Shown: positions 9,588 through 18,557, counted from the stretch's first letter. The stretch: DNA of 64,000 nucleotides from a bacterium (GCA_030603495.1 JAUVXR010000006.1:1-64000), one strand, 5' to 3'. Numbers and translations: made by a program. The notes: generated by a model from the sequence alone, not told the origin.

Positions 9588-12200
9588 ATGAGGCCCAGGC
9601 AGGGGCTCAGGCAGACCGTCAGAGGCGTATTGATAGCACTGGCCGCCGTCACGATAACCTGGTGTACCGTCCGGAGCACTGCGGCAGAGGAGTTTACCTG
9701 CCAGATCACTGCACCACGCCCGGCCCGTGCGTTTTTCCACGGGGAGTCAATCTATCTCATCGTTACAGTGAACGGGCCGGTCCAGCAGGCAACATATGTG
9801 ATTTATGACTATGAGGGACGCCGGCGCATCGCGGAGACGCTGGAGGTCGGTGAGGACGAGCCGCGCAAGCTCTCGGTACCCTTCCGTATGCCCACCGGCA
9901 TTTACTACATTACCCTGGACTTTCCCAGCGGGCAACAGGTCCAGGATGCCTTTTGTGTAATCCCGCGCCCCGATGACCAGGCCGGCGACTACGGGATATT
10001 CGGCTTCCACGTCTACAACCCCAGCGAGGATGTCACCCAAGCCCTGGCGCAGGCTGGCGTGCGCCTGGTACGCGACGACATGGACTGGCCAAATTCTGAG
10101 CCAGCGCCGGGGGCGTACTCACTGGATAAGGCTGAGGCCCGAGCCGAGCTGTTCAAGAAGTACGGGATCCAGTGGATACCGATTCTGGGCTACACCCCGG
10201 CATGGGCCGGCATGAAACCGGAGAACGCCAGCGGGCGAGCGGCGATCGCCAGCCACACCTGGGCCCCGGCAGAGACAACGCACTGGGCTGGATTTGTACA
10301 GCAAATGGCTAGCTACCTCGGCTCTCAGACCGTGCACTGGCCGTCCGAGGAGATAATCCCCCGCTCCGAAGCGCTGGCATCAGAGGACCTGCCGCTGGTC
10401 AACCGCTGGGAGATCTGGAACGAGGTAGATCAGAACTTCTACTACGGCTACTGGGGCAGGTATATGGACCTGCTGCGTATTGCCTATTGCACGCTCAAGA
10501 CCAGCAATCCGCGCAACCGAATATTGTACGGCGGCTCGTGCGGCCACTGGACGGAGCTGGGCCAGACCTACCACGCTAACGGCAAGTACTATTTCGACGA
10601 GCTAGCCTTTCATCCCGGGGGGTCGGACATCAGCAGTACCTTGGAGATCTATTACACTGGCTGCCCACAGATCGGTAACGGCTACGGCATCTACCGCCCG
10701 GCCAGCCACACCGAAACGTACCCCTCCCCACCAGCAGGCCTGAGCGAAGCCCAGTCAATGATCAGGCTCTATACCACGCTCAAGCAGTGGCAAGAGCAGA
10801 TATTCTGCACGTTTCACGGCGGGCGGATTGTCGGCGCAGCTGACCCGAATTCTTCGGCGCTGATGTGGCAGAAGGGCGATCAGCTTGTGCCCAACGCCAA
10901 GTACGTAGCCTTTGCTGTGGCCCGCTGGTTGCTATCCAATGCTACTTATGTTGGGCCCCTGGCCCTCGGCGAGGGCGTAGAGGCCAGCCTGCTGCTCAAG
11001 GGCGGACGACCAGTAGTAGTCTGCTGGGCTGACCTAGGCGCGACGATGGATATTGACCTGGCCTCCGACGCTCACTCCTTCGACGAGATGGGTAAGATGT
11101 TCCCGATGCCGGATCGCGACGGGACTGCTGCGGTGGTGCTCACCGCCAAGCCGCTGTTCATCTACGGCGTCCACTATCGCTACCTGGCCGAGGCTATCCG
11201 CAACCAGGCGGAACTATATCTGACTACCCACCAGGGCTTCGAGACCGACCGGGCGTTTGGTTACATCAGCACGCTGGAACGCGATGGGGCATGGGCATGG
11301 GCGGAGTGGCCCCGCCATTTTCGGCGGGCCATTGACTGGGCCACCGATGTGTGCGACCGGCGCCCGCGCTTGGGCCCTCAGGCCCTGGGCATACCCCAGA
11401 TGGTCACACACGGACAGCTCTACCGCACCGTGCGCAACTGCACGGACGCCGGCTATATCCACGGACCGACTCATCACGTGGTATATCGGCTGGAGTCGGT
11501 CAGCGAGTGGCTGGGCCGCGTTGCCGACGCGCGGGACCAGGTCTGGGAGGTCTACAACACCAAGGCCCGGTTCATTGATGACCTGCGCTGGCGCCTCGAC
11601 GAACTGAAAGCTCGCATCAGTGCCAATGATCTGACCTATCCTCTGGCCCAGCAGTCGGCGGATCGAGCCGAGTACCAGCTCGAACAGGCGGGCAATCATC
11701 ACCACAAGGGTGCATATCGGTCGGCAACCGGCCTGCACAACACCGCCGTGCTCCTGTCAAATCTGGAAGAGCCAGTATTACTGAAGGTCTTCGCCGTGGC
11801 CGACTTCGTTACCGGCACACAACTAGTCAAAGCTGTGGCGCTTGCCCCCGAACAGGAGCACAATCTACGGGTCACTATTTATAACTACACGGCGCATCCG
11901 GTATCAGGACACCTCATTTGGCACTTGCCTGAAACCTGGAGTCAAGCCACCATCACCAGGGTGTTCACGGCTCCCGCCTGGGGACACAGCGAGCCGGTCG
12001 AGTGTCTGGTGACTATTCCCGGGGAGCCGAAACCGTGGGTGGAGAAGCAAGCTTGGACGGCAGCCGGCTACATCACCCTGCGCCTGCCCGAGCCGATTGC
12101 AGCGGGGGCCGACCTGCAATTGTCGGGGTACTTGGACGACGGGCGCAACCTTGTGAATATGCACTACCAAGTTTGCGTCGGAGAGCTTCCCGTCGAATAG
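9588..12200 (+). CDS. Secreted glycoside-hydrolase-like TIM-barrel protein
   Basis: 870 residues. A signal peptide (about 1-34) is followed by a beta-sandwich domain (about 35-125) and a TIM-barrel domain (about 130-480) reminiscent of clan GH-A (GH39/GH5-like), with DYGIFGFHVYNP at the first strand and EIWNEVDQNFYYGYWG near residue 275, where WNE carries the expected acid/base Glu. The second catalytic Glu cannot be placed with certainty. A C-terminal half of about 390 residues follows, with a helical stretch (about 650-720) and a terminal beta domain. Likely exported and acting on polysaccharide or glycoconjugate. Start: ATG at 9588 with GGAGGG 10 bases upstream. Stands alone with its own leader repeat; hairpin behind it at 12222-12252. 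Exact family not assigned. Confidence 0.65.
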   Translation: MRPRQGLRQTVRGVLIALAAVTITWCTVRSTAAEEFTCQITAPRPARAFFHGESIYLIVTVNGPVQQATYVIYDYEGRRRIAETLEVGEDEPRKLSVPFRMPTGIYYITLDFPSGQQVQDAFCVIPRPDDQAGDYGIFGFHVYNPSEDVTQALAQAGVRLVRDDMDWPNSEPAPGAYSLDKAEARAELFKKYGIQWIPILGYTPAWAGMKPENASGRAAIASHTWAPAETTHWAGFVQQMASYLGSQTVHWPSEEIIPRSEALASEDLPLVNRWEIWNEVDQNFYYGYWGRYMDLLRIAYCTLKTSNPRNRILYGGSCGHWTELGQTYHANGKYYFDELAFHPGGSDISSTLEIYYTGCPQIGNGYGIYRPASHTETYPSPPAGLSEAQSMIRLYTTLKQWQEQIFCTFHGGRIVGAADPNSSALMWQKGDQLVPNAKYVAFAVARWLLSNATYVGPLALGEGVEASLLLKGGRPVVVCWADLGATMDIDLASDAHSFDEMGKMFPMPDRDGTAAVVLTAKPLFIYGVHYRYLAEAIRNQAELYLTTHQGFETDRAFGYISTLERDGAWAWAEWPRHFRRAIDWATDVCDRRPRLGPQALGIPQMVTHGQLYRTVRNCTDAGYIHGPTHHVVYRLESVSEWLGRVADARDQVWEVYNTKARFIDDLRWRLDELKARISANDLTYPLAQQSADRAEYQLEQAGNHHHKGAYRSATGLHNTAVLLSNLEEPVLLKVFAVADFVTGTQLVKAVALAPEQEHNLRVTIYNYTAHPVSGHLIWHLPETWSQATITRVFTAPAWGHSEPVECLVTIPGEPKPWVEKQAWTAAGYITLRLPEPIAAGADLQLSGYLDDGRNLVNMHYQVCVGELPVE

Positions 12201-12221
12201 GCCGGCCCGCAGCAAGTACCA

Positions 12222-12252
12222 AGCGAGCAGCCAAGTAGTATGGCTGCTCGCT
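12222..12252. terminator. Bidirectional hairpin between convergent genes
   Basis: AGCGAGCAGCC (12222-12232) pairs perfectly with GGCTGCTCGCT (12242-12252) around a 9-nt loop. It sits between the stop of the glycosidase-like gene and the stop of the convergent ferredoxin gene, so it probably ends both transcripts although neither side has a strong T-run. Confidence 0.6.
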
Positions 12253-12290
12253 CCCGCTTACCACGAAATTGCCGCAATTGTCCGAGACAG

Positions 12291-12479
12291 CTACTCTGCC
12301 CAGGCAATGGCTTCTACAGGACAAGTGTCAATGGCTTCCTGAATCGTCTCTTCGTCGTCACCCTCGGGATTCACGACCATAGAAACCCCCTCGTCATTCA
12401 TCCCGAAGGTACCGGGGGCAATGTCAACGCACAACTCACACCCGGTACAAAGATCAGCGTCTACTACTGGAATCGGCAT
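12291..12479 (-). CDS. [4Fe-4S] ferredoxin
   Basis: A 62-residue electron carrier of the small single-cluster type. The motif C-T-G-C-E-L-C at residues 11-17 and a distal CPVEAI near residue 54 supply four cluster cysteines. The second cluster of 2[4Fe-4S] ferredoxins is absent, as expected for the Desulfovibrio/Thermotoga-like type. Strongly acidic. The ribosome site is excellent (AGGAGGTGAG before ATG at 12479). No redox enzyme is adjacent, so the partner is unknown. Confidence 0.9.
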   Translation of the reverse strand: MPIPVVDADLCTGCELCVDIAPGTFGMNDEGVSMVVNPEGDDEETIQEAIDTCPVEAIAWAE

Positions 12480-12571
12480 CTTATCTCACCTCCTGATTCT
12501 GTGGCCAGTCGGCTTAGGGAGTTCGCCGACCGGTAGGCGATACCTTCTAATGTATCGCGGGAATGTCGCGC

Positions 12572-12586
12572 GCTGGTCGAACCAGC
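12572..12586 (-). terminator. Small hairpin behind the zinc-protein gene
   Basis: GCTGGT and ACCAGC pair around a 3-nt loop eight bases past the stop at 12595. A second hairpin, GCGATAC (12537-12543) with GTATCGC (12552-12558), follows. No T-run, so terminator function is uncertain. Confidence 0.35.
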
Positions 12587-12594
12587 CCGAGAGT

Positions 12595-13191
12595 CTACCA
12601 TTTTTTCTTCTTCATGTCACCCTCGGCCCGTACCTGCGTGGCCGGGCCGCCCGGAATCAGCTCGCCGTCCTGGTGGCAGTGCGGGCAGGTGGTCACCCAT
12701 CCGCGCTTGGTCTTGCGGGCGGAGCCCCCACAACTGACGGTCTGGCAATCGCTGCAGACAGCCAGGCCGGGCGAGCCGCACACCGGGCATCCCGGATAGT
12801 CGGTCAGGTGGAATTCGCCTTTGACGTCGCGGTAGCCGCCCGTCATCTGCGACTTATCTTCGGTGCCGGTCACTGGCTGAGCCCCGATGTACTCATACCG
12901 CCCGGGCTTGACTTCTTCAAAGCGGGCAATGAACCCACGGTCGGTCTGACTGCATATTGCCGGGATGTCCACCCAGTTGGCCGTGCCGTCCGCGACCAGC
13001 GCATCCAGTGCAGAGACCGCGGGCAATTGCGCAGCTTCGGGAAGCTCGGCCAACTCCTCAGCCGTTACCTCCAGTACGTCATCGCCGTCTGCCCCAGACG
13101 CAGGCTCGGGTTCGCCGTGGAGTTCAATCTCCAGCTCGCCCGCATCCGTGCTTTGCTCAGGCTGCTTTCCCCGCTCTTCGTCATTCGCCAC
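12595..13191 (-). CDS. Cysteine-rich zinc-binding protein, TerY-C-like
   Basis: About 198 residues. The first 60 residues are acidic and low-complexity. The C-terminal half carries GYRDVKGEFHLTDYPGCPVC, then a second pair (CSDC), a Cys in SCGG and CPHC, giving several knuckles that should bind zinc. The phrase with dVKGeFHL followed by CPxCG resembles the TerY C-terminal metal-binding domain, which normally follows a vWA domain; here no vWA domain is present. I place the start at GTG 13191, preceded by AAAGGCGG, rather than the TTG at 13212. Function unknown; no tellurite-type genes are nearby. Confidence 0.6.
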   Translation of the reverse strand: MANDEERGKQPEQSTDAGELEIELHGEPEPASGADGDDVLEVTAEELAELPEAAQLPAVSALDALVADGTANWVDIPAICSQTDRGFIARFEEVKPGRYEYIGAQPVTGTEDKSQMTGGYRDVKGEFHLTDYPGCPVCGSPGLAVCSDCQTVSCGGSARKTKRGWVTTCPHCHQDGELIPGGPATQVRAEGDMKKKKW

Positions 13192-13464
13192 CGTCCGACC
13201 GCCTTTCCCCAACGATCTCGCCCGAGATCAATAATTGCCTCAGCAACCTGTGTTCGCCTTTGCAGCGCAATATCCTGCCTGCGGCGTCGAGAAAAGAAGT
13301 AATGGAGTCACTCCACAAAGAGCTGAAGTGCCCTTCGCTCAGCGGCCAACTGACCCGGCACAGTTCCACGCATCAGCAATAAGCCAGCGTACCAGCTGAC
13401 TGCACACTCTATCATCTTGGGGCGACGTATCCAGCCTTCGCTGGCTTGCAGAGCCTGAACCCCG

Positions 13465-13494
13465 TTGACAAGGCGGCAAGCGAGCCTTTATAAT
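13465..13494 (+). promoter_or_regulatory. Consensus sigma-70 promoter of the oxidoreductase gene
   Basis: TTGACA (13465-13470) and TATAAT (13489-13494) are separated by 18 bp, both boxes matching consensus exactly. Transcription should begin near 13501, about 60 nt before the ATG at 13562. The rest of the 370-base gap back to 13191 shows nothing else except a short GATCTC/GAGATC inverted repeat at 13214-13229. Confidence 0.8.
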
Positions 13495-13561
13495 CGCTAC
13501 TGTGATGTGGTTGTCCAGCGCCACGACCTGGCCAACAATAATTGCACGGGAGGCGAGTAGC

Positions 13562-14596
13562 ATGGCACAGCAAGAAGTTGGCGTCGGCGTCATCGGACTG
13601 GGGACCTGGGGCGAGTGGCACCTGAAAACTTATGCCGATGAGCCCGGAGTGTATGTCGCGGGGGTATGCGACGTCAACGAAGAGTTGTTGGGCGAGCGTA
13701 CTGAGGAATATGGGGTAGCATTTGCGACCACCCACTACGAAGAGTTGCTGGCGCGAGATGATATTGACGCGGTATCGGTGGTCACGCCGGATTTCCTACA
13801 TCACGATATCGCCGTAGCCGCAGCCCAGGCCGGCAAGCACATCCTGCTGGAAAAGCCGATGGCGACCAGCCTGGAGGAAGCCTTGGACATCGCTGATGCG
13901 GTGCGTGAGGCCGGCGTCACCTTGATGCTCGACTTCCACAATCGCTGGAACCCGACCATCATTTCAATGAAAGAAGCAATTGATGCGGGCGAACTAGGCG
14001 AAGTAAAGATGGCCTCCTTGCGGCTTAGCAATCGCCTGTGGGTACCGACCGAACTGCTCAGTTGGGGCGGGCAAACCACGGTGGCGTGGTGGCTGGGGTC
14101 ACATGTCAGCGACCTGGCCTGCTGGCTACTGCAGGACAAGGTCGTCCAGGTCTATGCAGTAGCGCGCAGCGGCGTTTTAGCGGAGATGGGACTGAATACA
14201 CCGGATTTCTTCCATAGCATTCTCGAATTCAAGAACGGTGCGGTAGTCCACCTTGACAACTGCTGGATTTTGGGGGATGCTATGCCTGCAGTTATTGACT
14301 TCCAGGTAGAACTGGTGGGCTCTGAGGGTACGATGTACGCCGATTGTAGTCACAACTTGAGTTCACAGAAATACACTCACGAGGCAGCCGACTGGCCTAA
14401 TCCGCTGGTCGTCGTGGACTCCCACGGCGTGCCCCGAGGGTTCGCCCTCGAGAGCATCCGGCACTTCGCCCGCTGTATGGTTACCGGTGACCAGCCGCTG
14501 GTTTCTATGGAAGAAGCGCTGCACAATATCGAGATTGTGGCGGCAGTTCACGAGTCAGTCGAGCGCGGCGAGCCGGTGGAGATACCACAACAGTAA
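13562..14596 (+). CDS. Gfo/Idh/MocA family NAD(P)-dependent oxidoreductase
   Basis: 344 residues, normal for the family. The N-terminal Rossmann domain begins GVGVIGLGTWGEWHLKTY and contains the conserved EKP motif (LLEKPMATSLEEAL), whose Lys takes part in catalysis. The C-terminal alpha/beta domain follows from about residue 125. Members oxidise or reduce sugars and inositols; the substrate cannot be read here. The start is ATG at 13562, which has GGGAGG about 7 bases before it; the frame is open upstream to 13502 but lies within the leader. Probably cotranscribed with the sugar isomerase-like gene 46 bp downstream, a common pairing in inositol or sugar metabolism. Confidence 0.88.
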   Translation: MAQQEVGVGVIGLGTWGEWHLKTYADEPGVYVAGVCDVNEELLGERTEEYGVAFATTHYEELLARDDIDAVSVVTPDFLHHDIAVAAAQAGKHILLEKPMATSLEEALDIADAVREAGVTLMLDFHNRWNPTIISMKEAIDAGELGEVKMASLRLSNRLWVPTELLSWGGQTTVAWWLGSHVSDLACWLLQDKVVQVYAVARSGVLAEMGLNTPDFFHSILEFKNGAVVHLDNCWILGDAMPAVIDFQVELVGSEGTMYADCSHNLSSQKYTHEAADWPNPLVVVDSHGVPRGFALESIRHFARCMVTGDQPLVSMEEALHNIEIVAAVHESVERGEPVEIPQQ

Positions 14597-14642
14597 GCAA
14601 CCTACCAAGTCCCTCATCGGACACAGAGGGTGTGTACGGCCA

Positions 14643-15467
14643 ATGGCTTCGGGGCAAGACAGCGATATTAAGGTGATCCTGTGTACAATAGCCTATCGTG
14701 ACCGGCTGCTAGACTATGTATTGGATGTGGCAGCCGACCTGGGCTTCGACGGGGTGGAGGTATGGGGGCGTGAGCCGCACATCTCGGAGCAGTTCGACGA
14801 GAACCGAGTCCAGGCGGTGCGCAGGATGACCAAGGAACGAGGCCTGGCCACACCTGTGCTGGGCTCTTACTTGTGTTTCGGAGCGACCAACGAACGCCTA
14901 GAGGGCAAGATCGAACTGCACGACACTCTACACACGGCCCGGTGTCTGGGAACACCACTAGTACGGGTGTGGGCGTCGGATGTGGGATCGGCCCAGGCCA
15001 GCGACGCGGTCTGGAAAACAACGATTCAAGCAATTCGGGCGGCCTGCGAGCAGGCCGCGAAGCTGGGCATCACCTTGACCGCCGAGATGCACGAAGGCAC
15101 GCTGACCGATACGGCCCCCACCGCTAAGCGCCTTGTCGAGGACGTGGACAGCGAGTATTTCCGGCTCAACTACCATGTGTCCACACACGACGAACCCGAT
15201 ACACCACTTGAGCAGTTACAGATGATCCTACCCTATGTAGTCCACATGCATGCGCAGAACTACACGTCGCTCCAGAGCGAGGACGGGATCGAACACGCTG
15301 CGCTTAACGGTGGTGCAATAGACTATGCGCCGCTGGTAGGAGAGCTCAAAGCGGCCGGATACAACGGCTGCATCGCCGTAGAGTTTTCCTGGGCTGAAGG
15401 TGACAGCAAACGGGAAGCCCTCGCCGCTGACTTAGCGTACCTGCGAAGCCTAATTCAAAGCCAGTAG
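14643..15467 (+). CDS. Xylose-isomerase-like TIM-barrel sugar epimerase/isomerase
   Basis: 274 residues with the AP-endonuclease-2 type TIM barrel. The first strand (LDYVLDVAADLGFDGVEVWG) and metal-binding positions such as Glu in AEMHEGTLTD, HVSTHD, HMHAQN and the closing AVEFSW fit this family of metal-dependent isomerases. The substrate is not identifiable. Start taken as ATG 14643 because the similarity begins just after it and the open frame upstream overlaps the previous gene. Follows the Gfo/Idh/MocA gene, so both probably act on one carbohydrate. Confidence 0.82.
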   Translation: MASGQDSDIKVILCTIAYRDRLLDYVLDVAADLGFDGVEVWGREPHISEQFDENRVQAVRRMTKERGLATPVLGSYLCFGATNERLEGKIELHDTLHTARCLGTPLVRVWASDVGSAQASDAVWKTTIQAIRAACEQAAKLGITLTAEMHEGTLTDTAPTAKRLVEDVDSEYFRLNYHVSTHDEPDTPLEQLQMILPYVVHMHAQNYTSLQSEDGIEHAALNGGAIDYAPLVGELKAAGYNGCIAVEFSWAEGDSKREALAADLAYLRSLIQSQ

Positions 15468-15564
15468 ATGCCTGGAGCGTTTTACCTCGAGCCAGCGGTC
15501 GGCAGCCCGAGGGGCCGCTGGCCCCTAACCACCCGAAGCAAGGTGAGCCAGTCACTCCGGAACA

Positions 15565-16239
15565 ATGAGCATACAGGGACTGAACCGCCAGAATCTGTCC
15601 GATTACACCACCGAGGTAGTCCGGGCGGGTCGGGACGCCCGGCCAGAGGTCAAGTCTGTATCGCTGGATGGTAGCGACTTGGTGGTAAAAGACTACCGAA
15701 GCGGCAAGTCGCTGTTCGGGCGTTTACTCGGTCGCTTTCTAGTGCTCCGCGAGAAGGCAGCTTACGAGTGCCTGGACGGTCTCCGCGGCGTACCCCACTA
15801 CTACGGGACCCTCGACGCGTACGCCCTGATCCTCCAGCACATGCCCGCCCAACGGGTTACGGAGGTAGCACCAGACGCGGTTCCGCCGGGTTTCTTCGAG
15901 CTGCTCGCTGAGATTGTCGATAATCTCCACCGCCGGGGTATTGCCCACGGCGACCTACACAAGCTGGACAACATCCTCATCGACGAGAATGCCGAGCCGG
16001 TGATACTAGACTTCACTAGCGCCATCATGACCGGTTCCAATCCCCTGGCGGTGCTGCTATTCTCGGCTTTGTGCGAAGACGACTGGCGCGGCGTGTACAA
16101 ACTCAAGCGCGAAATTGCGCCCGAGCAGCTCACGGCTCAGGAGCGGGAGTTCCTGGCGCGGCGCAGCCTGGGTGAGCGGCTTTTCCGCCGCGTACGCGAA
16201 CCGTTCCGGACGCTGATCAAGCGCTGGGCAACGGACTAA
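15565..16239 (+). CDS. RIO/Kdo-kinase-like small protein kinase fold
   Basis: 224 residues. An ATP-binding Lys lies in DLVVKDY, a Glu helix in LREKAAYECL, and the catalytic loop HGDLHKLDN places the catalytic Asp at 130 and the metal-binding Asn at 135. The magnesium motif is DFT rather than DFG (Asp149). This compact form matches lipopolysaccharide/Kdo kinases and RIO/Bud32-like kinases. With the heptosyltransferase-type gene elsewhere in the window a role in envelope sugar phosphorylation is possible, but this is inference. Only 97 bp behind the isomerase gene; own ribosome site not obvious. Confidence 0.7.
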   Translation: MSIQGLNRQNLSDYTTEVVRAGRDARPEVKSVSLDGSDLVVKDYRSGKSLFGRLLGRFLVLREKAAYECLDGLRGVPHYYGTLDAYALILQHMPAQRVTEVAPDAVPPGFFELLAEIVDNLHRRGIAHGDLHKLDNILIDENAEPVILDFTSAIMTGSNPLAVLLFSALCEDDWRGVYKLKREIAPEQLTAQEREFLARRSLGERLFRRVREPFRTLIKRWATD

Positions 16240-16391
16240 CGCCACTTGGGGAACCTCTACGTGGCAGTTTCGTCATAACAACCAGAGGACGACTATTTGG
16301 GCGCGGCCAGGAACCATCCGGTGTTCAAGCAGCGTTCCTAGCTAAGGAAGAGCGCTGCGCGCTGGGGGGGGCTGCGTCGGCGGAGAGAAGC

Positions 16392-16973
16392 TTGTTGGGC
16401 ATATTGCGCCGCACACAATCAGCAGGCTACCGCAGGCGGGAATTCGAGCGGCTCGCGCGCCAGCACCAGCGCGATGTCTACAACGCCGCCCGGCGGCTTA
16501 CCAACAACATAGCCGACGCGGAAGACCTGGCCCAGGAAGCCCTGATCAAGGCCTACGTTTCTTTTGACCAGTTTGAGTCGGGCACTAACTTCCGCGCATG
16601 GATGCTGAAGATAGTGACAACTACCCATATTAGCCGGTGCCGCAAGCAGTCGCGCCAGCCGCAGACGATAACTTGGGAAGCCGAAGAAGGTGAGGGGCAC
16701 CCGCCGCGCCCATGGCATAGGTCTGCTGAGCCCACGCCCGAAGCAATCATTGTTGAGCAGCAGCTCGACGAGCCCGTCCAGGAGGCGTTGGCGCAAGTAC
16801 CGGAAGAGTTTCGGGGGGCGATTATCCTTTGTGATATGTTTGGGCTCAGCTATCGAGAAGTCGCCGAGGTACTCGAAGTCCCCCTGGGTACGGTGCGCAG
16901 CCGCATCTGTCGGGGCCGGCGGCTCCTGAGCAAGCACCTGCGAGAGTATGCTGAGAAGCATCGCTACCTGTGA
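16392..16973 (+). CDS. ECF-type RNA polymerase sigma factor (SigE/SigW-like)
   Basis: 193 residues. Region 2 spans about 27-92 (DVYNAARRLTNNIADAEDLAQEALIKAY, with the core-binding DAEDLAQE) and region 4 about 128-182 (EFRGAIILCDMFGLSYREVAEVLEVPLGTVRSRI) with its helix-turn-helix. No other starting codon fits, so the TTG at 16392 is used; GGAGAG precedes it by 5-6 bases. The stop overlaps the start of the anti-sigma gene, so both are made together. It probably directs a stress or envelope regulon; no clear autoregulated promoter was identified in the 150-bp gap before it. Confidence 0.9.
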   Translation: MLGILRRTQSAGYRRREFERLARQHQRDVYNAARRLTNNIADAEDLAQEALIKAYVSFDQFESGTNFRAWMLKIVTTTHISRCRKQSRQPQTITWEAEEGEGHPPRPWHRSAEPTPEAIIVEQQLDEPVQEALAQVPEEFRGAIILCDMFGLSYREVAEVLEVPLGTVRSRICRGRRLLSKHLREYAEKHRYL

Positions 16974-17770
16974 GGTCAGAGAAGATGTATGACCGCTGTT
17001 CAATCACACCCGAGACTTTGTCGGCGTTCGTTGATGGCGAGCTACCGGCCAGGGAGCAGCGTACGCTGGCGCAGCATATCACCACGTGCCAGGCGTGCAG
17101 CCACCAGCTCGGGACGATGTATGCGCTGAAGGTCTATGTCGGGTGCCACGACCAACAGCCCGCGAGTGTGCCCTCGCGTTTATGGGAGGCAGTGCGCCGT
17201 GGTTTAGACGAGGTGGACGTGGTGGTGAAGAAGATCGCCCCTATCGGACCCCGACCGGTGCCCGCCTGGCGGCTGGGCGCGCTGGTGGCAGCCGGGGTGC
17301 TACTGATAGTCCTGGCCGCAGGGGCCCGCCGTACCTTCGCACCCCCCTCGTGGAACTGGTCGCACCTGGCCCAGGCGCACAAGATTGCGGCCGCGCGTGT
17401 ACTGCCCGACATGACGGGCCTGGGACGATTCGGCACCACTGATGACGCCATGACCGAGGTGGCATGGCAGCCCGCCCACTCCCAAGCCATCCGGGCAGAC
17501 AGGTGCAGTGGCCGGCAGGAGCTCTACACCACCCGGGGCGCGGCCTTCTCACACTTCACCATTCCGTGCAACAGTCTGGACGTCTCAACTCTTACCCAGG
17601 TACATCACGCGGGCCAGTGGCTCTACCTCGACACCAGGGGGGACCTGGCGATGGTGGCCTGGCGTCAGGGCACGGGCTGGGGCATACTAGTGGGCGACTT
17701 CTATATTGAGCAGCTTCTTGCCCTCGCCAGACTCTATGCCCAGCCCGCTCGGTTGACCCCTGACTTCTGA
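16970..17770 (+). CDS. Anti-sigma factor with ZAS zinc finger and one membrane helix
   Basis: Up to 266 residues. The N-terminus carries the zinc-associated anti-sigma pattern ending HITTCQACSHQL (His-x3-Cys-x2-Cys, near residues 41-48), followed by a helical linker and one membrane helix (about 102-122). A periplasmic domain of about 140 residues completes it. It should bind the sigma factor in the cytoplasm and release it on an envelope signal. GTG at 16970 overlaps the sigma stop by four bases; an ATG at 16985 with GAGG upstream is an alternative. The second pair member of a classic regulatory operon. Confidence 0.87.
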   Translation: MRSEKMYDRCSITPETLSAFVDGELPAREQRTLAQHITTCQACSHQLGTMYALKVYVGCHDQQPASVPSRLWEAVRRGLDEVDVVVKKIAPIGPRPVPAWRLGALVAAGVLLIVLAAGARRTFAPPSWNWSHLAQAHKIAAARVLPDMTGLGRFGTTDDAMTEVAWQPAHSQAIRADRCSGRQELYTTRGAAFSHFTIPCNSLDVSTLTQVHHAGQWLYLDTRGDLAMVAWRQGTGWGILVGDFYIEQLLALARLYAQPARLTPDF

Positions 17771-17810
17771 ATACAAGCCTAGCCCAGTCAAGCTGGGCGT
17801 GTAGCTGCTT

Positions 17811-18557
17811 ATGACAACACCAGCCTGCATTATCCTGGCAGCTGGGGAAGGTACCCGGCTGAAGTCAAAACGCCCCAAGGCGCTCCAGCCGCTGTGCGGC
17901 AAACCGCTGGTCCTTCACGCCATTGACGCTGCCAAGCAAGCCCAAGCCGATCCGGTGGTCGTGGTCATTGGCGCTGGTCCCGACCAGATGCAAGCAGTGC
18001 TGGAAGGCCATGAAGTGCAGACCGTCTATCAAGCCCAGCGCAAGGGCACCGGCCACGCAGTGATGTGTGCCCAACCAGTGCTGGCTGACTATGAGGGAGA
18101 TATCATCGTAACCTGTGCCGATATCCCTCTGGTTCGCGCCCAGACCTTTGTCGAACTGGCCCGGCACCATGTCACCACCCAGGCTGCAGCAACCATCCTG
18201 ACTGCTACTTGCGGTGACCCCACTGGCTATGGCCGCGTCATCCGCGACCAGCAAGGCATGGTGCGTGAGATCGTCGAACACAAGGATGCCGACGAGCAGA
18301 CCCGGCAGATTACGGAGATCAACACAAGCATCTACTGCTTCGAGGCGGCCGCCTTGTTCGGGGCCCTGCCGCAGATAACGTCCAGCAACGCACAAGACGA
18401 ATATTACCTCACCGACGTCATCCCCGTGCTGATCAACCAGGGCCGACTTGTCGGGGCGGTTATCGCTGAGGATTGCGAGGAAGTGATGGGCATCAACACC
18501 CGTGCCCAATATGCCGAGGCCGAGAGGATCGCCCGTGACCGGGCGCGCCTGCGGTAG
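17811..18557 (+). CDS. GlmU-type N-terminal nucleotidyltransferase, single domain
   Basis: 248 residues matching only the pyrophosphorylase half of GlmU: LAAGEGTRLKSKRPKAL (nucleotide and phosphate binding), QRKGTGHAV, CADIPL (metal Asp), GYGRVIRD and EINTSIY. The left-handed beta-helix acetyltransferase half (about 200 residues) is absent; the next gene starts 30 bp later, so this is not a recent frameshift in sight. By family it makes a UDP-N-acetyl sugar from the sugar-1-phosphate. The acetylation step must be done elsewhere, or this copy has another sugar substrate. 40 bp downstream of the anti-sigma gene. Confidence 0.85.
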   Translation: MTTPACIILAAGEGTRLKSKRPKALQPLCGKPLVLHAIDAAKQAQADPVVVVIGAGPDQMQAVLEGHEVQTVYQAQRKGTGHAVMCAQPVLADYEGDIIVTCADIPLVRAQTFVELARHHVTTQAAATILTATCGDPTGYGRVIRDQQGMVREIVEHKDADEQTRQITEINTSIYCFEAAALFGALPQITSSNAQDEYYLTDVIPVLINQGRLVGAVIAEDCEEVMGINTRAQYAEAERIARDRARLR

